NCBI RefSeq assembly: GCF_018403185.1
Contig: NZ_BOSE01000012.1
Span: 30,194-94,193, forward strand
Direction: 5' to 3'
From: Paenibacillus montaniterrae
GTDB lineage: Bacteria > Bacillota > Bacilli > Paenibacillales > Paenibacillaceae
Length of the DNA: 64,000 nucleotides
Positions within the stretch are counted from its first letter, which is position 1, and each line of letters opens with the position of its first letter. Below are positions 60,355-64,000 of this stretch, one piece after another. Below the pieces are notes generated by a model. It was not told the DNA's origin, did not search any database, and saw only the letters and a list, made by a program, of their open reading frames with translations. Both the position numbers and the translations under genes were made by a program.

Positions 60355-62241
60355 ATGTATGGAGCAATTGCATTAATAGGAAGCCCCTTGCATGCTAAAG
60401 CAGTTCTGCTTCCAATGGAGCAGCGACATATTTCTCAAGCGGAGCAATGGGCGGTCCATTTGCAGCAAAATCAGGAAATGGTGGTAAGCACTACTCCAAT
60501 TGCGCTGGCGATGGCGGATTGGATTTTACGCAAGCTGCAGCAGACAATGCGATCCGGTAAGGGGAAGGTTCGTATTTCTATGGAGCAGCAGATGAACGAT
60601 ATAGCAGGCATGCTTGCTTCTACCGGGATTCAAGAAGCAATAAGCTGGCGGCGCTGTACAGCCCCATTGGACCAACGTGGGGATTCTAATGAGAGCAAAG
60701 AAAGAGAAACGCGCCAGCAGGTCGTTCACTGGCTGCAAGGCCGCAAGCTGCTATATGACGAGTGGCTGGGGCTAGCACATGATCAAGCAAGAGAAGAGGA
60801 GCTGCCTCATGTCATGTCAGCATGGCGCTGGCTGCTGCTGCACAATTATGTGCAGCTGCGAAGTGCAGTAGAATTTATAGAGCTGTCCAGTGGACGGGCT
60901 AAGCTGCGCTGCTTGCGCTGTTATGATACAGAGCTTGTTTTAGCTGAACGATCATGTGCGTACTGTGGCGAGCGCTGCTATTATTGCAGCTCCTGCCTGC
61001 AAATGGGACGAGCGCGCACCTGCACAGCGCTTATCGTTGGGCGATATCGTTCTCCTTTGCAGCAGCATGCCTCTACGCAGCAGCTGGCCCCCGAGCGACT
61101 GCTGAGAATGGAGTCATTTGGCTTAAGCGATGCGCAGCTTATGGCGACAACCAAGGCATTAACCTTTACTTATCAGCGTCTCTTTTCACACCAAGGGCAA
61201 AAGCATAGTAGACAGGAGAGTGCAAGCAAGCTTGCTTCGCAATTTTTATTATGGGCAGTAACAGGCGCGGGGAAAACGGAAATGATTTTTCCGCTTGTTG
61301 CTTATATGATACGACTGGGTGGAAAGGTGCTGCTGGCAACACCGCGCAGAGATGTCGTGCTTGAGCTTTCTCCTCGCCTGCATAAAGCCTTTCCCGAGCT
61401 TGCCATCGTCACACTTTATGGAGGAAGCGATGAGCGCTGGCAGCATGGTCAGCTGGTGCTAGCCACTACCCATCAGTTGATGCGATTTCAGCACGCATTT
61501 GACTTGGTCATTATTGATGAGCTGGACGCCTTTCCTTACCATGGCGATGAGCGGCTTTATCGTGTTGCTGAGCAATCTAGAACTCGGCAAGGAATTACCA
61601 TTTTATTATCGGCTACCCCTCCAGCCTATTTGCAGCGTGAGCTGCGCAGCGGCAAGCTAGCTCACGTAAAGCTCCCCGTTCGCTATCATCGTCATCCACT
61701 GCCCATCCCGATTCGGCTGAAAACTCCGTTAGTAGCTGAGCAGTTGAGCAAGCACAGTATTCCTCGCAGTCTGCAGCAGGCGTTGGCACAATCCTTGCAG
61801 GAGGATGCGCAAATTTTTGTGTTCCTGCAGCGTATTGTTCATACTGAGGCATACGCCATGCTGTTAAGGCAATTGTTCCCCGACATCAACATCCAAGCTA
61901 CCTCCTCACAGGATCCAGATCGAAGCAGCAAAGTGATGGCATTTCGCCAGCGAGAAATCCGAATATTGGTTACGACGACCATTCTTGAACGGGGCGTTAC
62001 CGTACCGCGAAGTCATGTTTACATATGCGATGCAGAGGCAGAGCTTTTTGATGAAGCAGCACTTGTGCAAATGGCTGGCAGAGCTGGTCGATCTGGAGAT
62101 GCGCCTAATGGAGCCGTTTATTTTTTATCTCAGCAATGGAATGCGGGGCAAAAACGCGCGATTAAGCAAATTCAAAGCATGAACAAGCTGGCTATGCAGC
62201 AGGGGTATTTGCTGCCACAGTATTTATCGGAAAGAAGGTAG
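60355..62241 (+). CDS. comFA: Late competence DNA helicase ComFA
   Basis: ATP-dependent motor that helps pull transforming DNA into the cell. 628 aa from ATG 60355, GGGAGGGAT at 60342-60350. A four-cysteine zinc finger near residue 190-220 (LRCYD, CAYCGERCYYCSSC), Walker A AVTGAGKTE, Walker B IIDELDAF, SATPP, and a C-terminal helicase motif VTTTILERGVTVPRSHVYICDA with QMAGRAGR. In an operon with comFC. No clear ComK box found. Confidence 0.93.
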   Translation: MYGAIALIGSPLHAKAVLLPMEQRHISQAEQWAVHLQQNQEMVVSTTPIALAMADWILRKLQQTMRSGKGKVRISMEQQMNDIAGMLASTGIQEAISWRRCTAPLDQRGDSNESKERETRQQVVHWLQGRKLLYDEWLGLAHDQAREEELPHVMSAWRWLLLHNYVQLRSAVEFIELSSGRAKLRCLRCYDTELVLAERSCAYCGERCYYCSSCLQMGRARTCTALIVGRYRSPLQQHASTQQLAPERLLRMESFGLSDAQLMATTKALTFTYQRLFSHQGQKHSRQESASKLASQFLLWAVTGAGKTEMIFPLVAYMIRLGGKVLLATPRRDVVLELSPRLHKAFPELAIVTLYGGSDERWQHGQLVLATTHQLMRFQHAFDLVIIDELDAFPYHGDERLYRVAEQSRTRQGITILLSATPPAYLQRELRSGKLAHVKLPVRYHRHPLPIPIRLKTPLVAEQLSKHSIPRSLQQALAQSLQEDAQIFVFLQRIVHTEAYAMLLRQLFPDINIQATSSQDPDRSSKVMAFRQREIRILVTTTILERGVTVPRSHVYICDAEAELFDEAALVQMAGRAGRSGDAPNGAVYFLSQQWNAGQKRAIKQIQSMNKLAMQQGYLLPQYLSERR

Positions 62242-62248
62242 ATTGAAG

Positions 62249-63109
62249 ATGAAGCGGAGAATAGATTTGCTGCAATGGCTGCAGCCAACTCCTAATTTGT
62301 GCATCGTCTGCGGTCATCCTAATTTGCATGCTTCGGCAAGCAATGCGTTGCATGCCTTTGCTCCTCTGCGTCAATTAAAGCTGCATGAGGTCGTTTGTAA
62401 AAGCTGCTTGAACGAAATTGCCTGGATTGACAAAATATTGTGCAAGCGTTGTGGCAGGCGTGATCGTTGTCCCGATTGCAGCAGGCGCGAAGAGTCAGCA
62501 CTATGGATGAATCGCAGCGCCGTATTTTATAGTGAGGCGATGAAGCAATGGCTGCATCGCTACAAGTTTCAAGGCGATGAACGGTTATCTAGCTTGTTTG
62601 GGAAGATGCTAATGCCTGCGGTAGAGCGAGTAACGATGCAGCTTATTTACAAGCAAGGGCTAGAGGAGCATTGGAGAAAAAGCAATAAAACAGCGGTGGC
62701 CTGGCTAAAGGGTGTAAGCGGGCGATATTGGGATGCGGTTACGTCTGTGCCTTTAAGCGAAGAAAGATATCGCGAGCGGGGCTTTAACCAGGCTCAGCAG
62801 TTGGCAGCCTGCATTAGCGCACAGGCTTCAATTCCGTATTATGAGCTGCTCTTTCGTACACAGCAAGGTGTTCGGCATAGCCAACAAAGCCGCCAGGCAC
62901 GACTAAGCGAGACTGGCGAGCGATTCAGTGGCTCGCATCAGGGATGGAACGCCATGCTGAGAAGCATCGGAAGGTCCAAGCCGCTTCATATTTTGTTGGT
63001 TGATGATGTTTATACTACTGGCAGTACGGTTCATGCCTGCGCAGAAGCGTTAATGCGGGTGGGGAGTGGGGATCTCACGGTAGCAAGCATTACTTGGGCC
63101 CGATCTTAG
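62249..63109 (+). CDS. comFC: Competence protein ComFC
   Basis: Phosphoribosyltransferase-fold protein needed for DNA uptake. 286 aa from ATG 62249; TTG 62243 is also in frame. An N-terminal zinc finger has C-x2-C pairs (CIVCGH, CKSCL, CKRCGRRDRCPDC), and the C-terminal PRPP-type loop is LLVDDVYTTGSTVHACAEAL. Seven bases after comFA. The stop TAG (63107-63109) is also the first base of a 188-bp repeat. Confidence 0.93.
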   Translation: MKRRIDLLQWLQPTPNLCIVCGHPNLHASASNALHAFAPLRQLKLHEVVCKSCLNEIAWIDKILCKRCGRRDRCPDCSRREESALWMNRSAVFYSEAMKQWLHRYKFQGDERLSSLFGKMLMPAVERVTMQLIYKQGLEEHWRKSNKTAVAWLKGVSGRYWDAVTSVPLSEERYRERGFNQAQQLAACISAQASIPYYELLFRTQQGVRHSQQSRQARLSETGERFSGSHQGWNAMLRSIGRSKPLHILLVDDVYTTGSTVHACAEALMRVGSGDLTVASITWARS

Positions 63110-63296
63110 AGGTAGTTCAAAATGCTCGGCTTTGATGACGATGCTGCTTCTTTGCAGCTTAGTCGACGGCGAATCTTGCACGCTAGCGAAAACTGCGGTG
63201 CTCACGTAGCTATTGCTCTACGCTGCGCTCCTCGTTTTCTACTAGCGAGCAAGCTTCTTGGTCCTGAAAGCCGAGCATTTTGAACTTTTATTGGAA
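63109..63296 (+). repeat. 188-bp interspersed repeat, copy 4
   Basis: Begins at the comFC stop codon with GAGGTAGTTCAAAATGC. Its ends are a perfect 20-bp inverted repeat: AGTTCAAAATGCTCGGCTTT at 63114-63133 and its complement at 63267-63286. The core has GCTAGCGAAAACTGCGG as in copy 1, and CGTAG/CTACG forms an inner stem. Confidence 0.95.
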
Positions 63297-63366
63297 GAGG
63301 TAGTTCGAAATGCACGACTTTGATGACGATGCGTTGCTTCGTAGCTTAGTCGACGTTGGATCTTGA
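63297..63366 (+). repeat. 188-bp interspersed repeat, copy 5, left part only
   Basis: Starts exactly 188 bases after copy 4 with GAGGTAGTTCGAAATGCACG and loses similarity after about 70 bases, near TCGACGTTGGATCTTG. The following AT-rich 90 bases lead into the next gene. Confidence 0.85.
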
Positions 63367-63458
63367 AAGTACTATTATTTTTCATATATGGCTAATGAAA
63401 ATTAATAATTTTTACGATAAACTATATATAAGTAGCTGTTGGTAAAAAGGGGGTAACT

Positions 63459-63884
63459 ATGATGAATTTAGACAATTGTCCTCGTTGCGGCAAGTTGTTT
63501 GCCAAGGGTCTTCGAGATGTCTGCCCAGCCTGTGTCCGCGAAATTGATAAGGAATATGAAAAATGCGCGAACTATTTACGTGAAAATAGAGGGGCTTCTA
63601 TTACTGAGCTGTCAGAGGAAACAGAGGTCTCGATCAAGCAGATTACAAAGTTTATACGTGAAGGCAGAATATCCTTGATGGATGCGCCTAATCTTTCTTA
63701 CCCATGCGAATCTTGCGGCGTATTAATTCAAAGCAATAACCTGTGCGATAGCTGCAGAAAACGATTAATTAATGCCTCCAAAAACCTTTTTGACGAGCCA
63801 GCTCAGACTCAAGCTAAAAAATTGAGCGAGGAGCAGATTAAAGAGGTATATAAAGGGATAAATCAATATAAAGATCGCACTTAG
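63459..63884 (+). CDS. yvyF: TIGR03826 flagellar operon protein (YvyF)
   Basis: 141 aa, two cysteine-pair zinc ribbons (NCPRCGKLF...VCPAC and YPCESCGVLI...LCDSC) around a helix-turn-helix-like region (ITELSEETEVSIKQITKFIREGRISL). ATG 63459 (or 63462) with AAAAAGGGGG. Lies between comFC and flgM as in B. subtilis. Thought to link flagellar regulation, but the mechanism is not known to me. Confidence 0.9.
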   Translation: MMNLDNCPRCGKLFAKGLRDVCPACVREIDKEYEKCANYLRENRGASITELSEETEVSIKQITKFIREGRISLMDAPNLSYPCESCGVLIQSNNLCDSCRKRLINASKNLFDEPAQTQAKKLSEEQIKEVYKGINQYKDRT

Positions 63885-63914
63885 CAATCATTTACTATTA
63901 ATATTAATAATTAT

Positions 63915-63950
63915 GAAGCCGATAATACTATTAGTAGTTGTCGGCTTTTT
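63915..63950 (+). terminator. Hairpin terminator between yvyF and flgM
   Basis: GAAGCCGA pairs with TGTCGGCTT (with a G-T), then TTTTT. flgM begins 27 bases later. Confidence 0.75.
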
Positions 63951-63976
63951 AGTTTGGAAACAATGAGGTGAGTATG

Positions 63977-64000
63977 ATGAAAATTAATGATATAAATCGC
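63977..64000 (+). CDS. flgM: Start of anti-sigma factor FlgM (8 codons)
   Basis: MKINDINR from ATG 63977 (or 63974), after GAGGTGAG at 63965-63972. The MKIN start and location after yvyF fit FlgM, the inhibitor of sigD. The window ends here. Confidence 0.6.

Noticed and set aside
1..64000. CRISPR arrays, tRNA/rRNA, prophage or transposase genes
   Set aside because: No short direct-repeat arrays, no cloverleaf-type sequences noticed and no integrase or transposase among the reading frames; the 188-bp units are too long and contiguous for CRISPR.

Overview
The window is a chromosomal segment of a spore-forming, flagellated, naturally transformable Firmicute, most likely Paenibacillus or a close Paenibacillaceae relative. 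Support comes from sporulation genes (spoIID, spoIIQ, spoIIID and an alpha/beta-type spore protein), flagellar genes (flhO, flhP, a YvyF homologue, the start of flgM), late competence genes (comFA, comFC), degS/degU, and a set of surface proteins with SLH domains next to csaB. Gene order follows the Bacillus subtilis ywlG-glyA-upp-mnaA-atp-murA-spoIID-spoIIQ-spoIIID-mbl-flhO-flhP-fabZ backbone, with local insertions. Every gene I accept is on the + strand. I see no tRNA, rRNA, CRISPR, transposase or prophage gene.

Layout. 1-7.6 kb: end of ywlG, glyA, and a complete oppABCDF oligopeptide importer that lies between glyA and upp. 7.6-10.5 kb: upp, a block of 188-bp tandem repeats plus a large palindrome, then mnaA. 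10.6-17.9 kb: complete F1Fo ATP synthase operon (atpZ-I-B-E-F-H-A-G-D-C). 18-22.2 kb: two membrane proteins that look like remnants of complex I (a NuoL-like protein and a NuoM-NuoN-like fusion) and a DUF1146 protein. 22.4-30 kb: murA, sporulation genes with recognisable sigF and sigE promoter candidates, mbl, flhO, flhP and an EpuA-like small membrane protein. 30-38 kb: fabZ, pgcA, a large DUF5693 membrane protein, csaB, tagA, tagO. 38-57.8 kb: surface-protein region with two very large SLH proteins, a codon-biased probable main S-layer protein, two unrecognised secreted or anchored proteins, a spore protein, metK and a phosphodiester glycosidase. 57.8-64 kb: degS-degU, a small membrane protein, comFA-comFC, two more copies of the 188-bp repeat, yvyF and the first codons of flgM.

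How the parts fit. MnaA (UDP-ManNAc supply), PgcA (glucose-1-phosphate), TagO and TagA (GlcNAc/ManNAc lipid-linked glycan start) and CsaB (pyruvylation of ManNAc) are the expected route to the pyruvylated secondary cell-wall polymer that SLH domains bind; the SLH proteins follow directly downstream. The DUF5693 membrane protein overlaps csaB and is a candidate unknown partner in that route.

The most unusual items are: (1) the 188-bp repeat family, which starts at the TAG stop codon of two unrelated genes about 54 kb apart and keeps the same period at both; (2) the complex I relic pair, which lacks the known proton-path charges yet has intact long reading frames; (3) the in-frame tandem translation starts of the main S-layer gene; (4) a terminator hairpin between a strong promoter and metK, without a SAM riboswitch; (5) a spore protein with two protease-site-like motifs. 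All calls are by eye; no database search or folding program was run.
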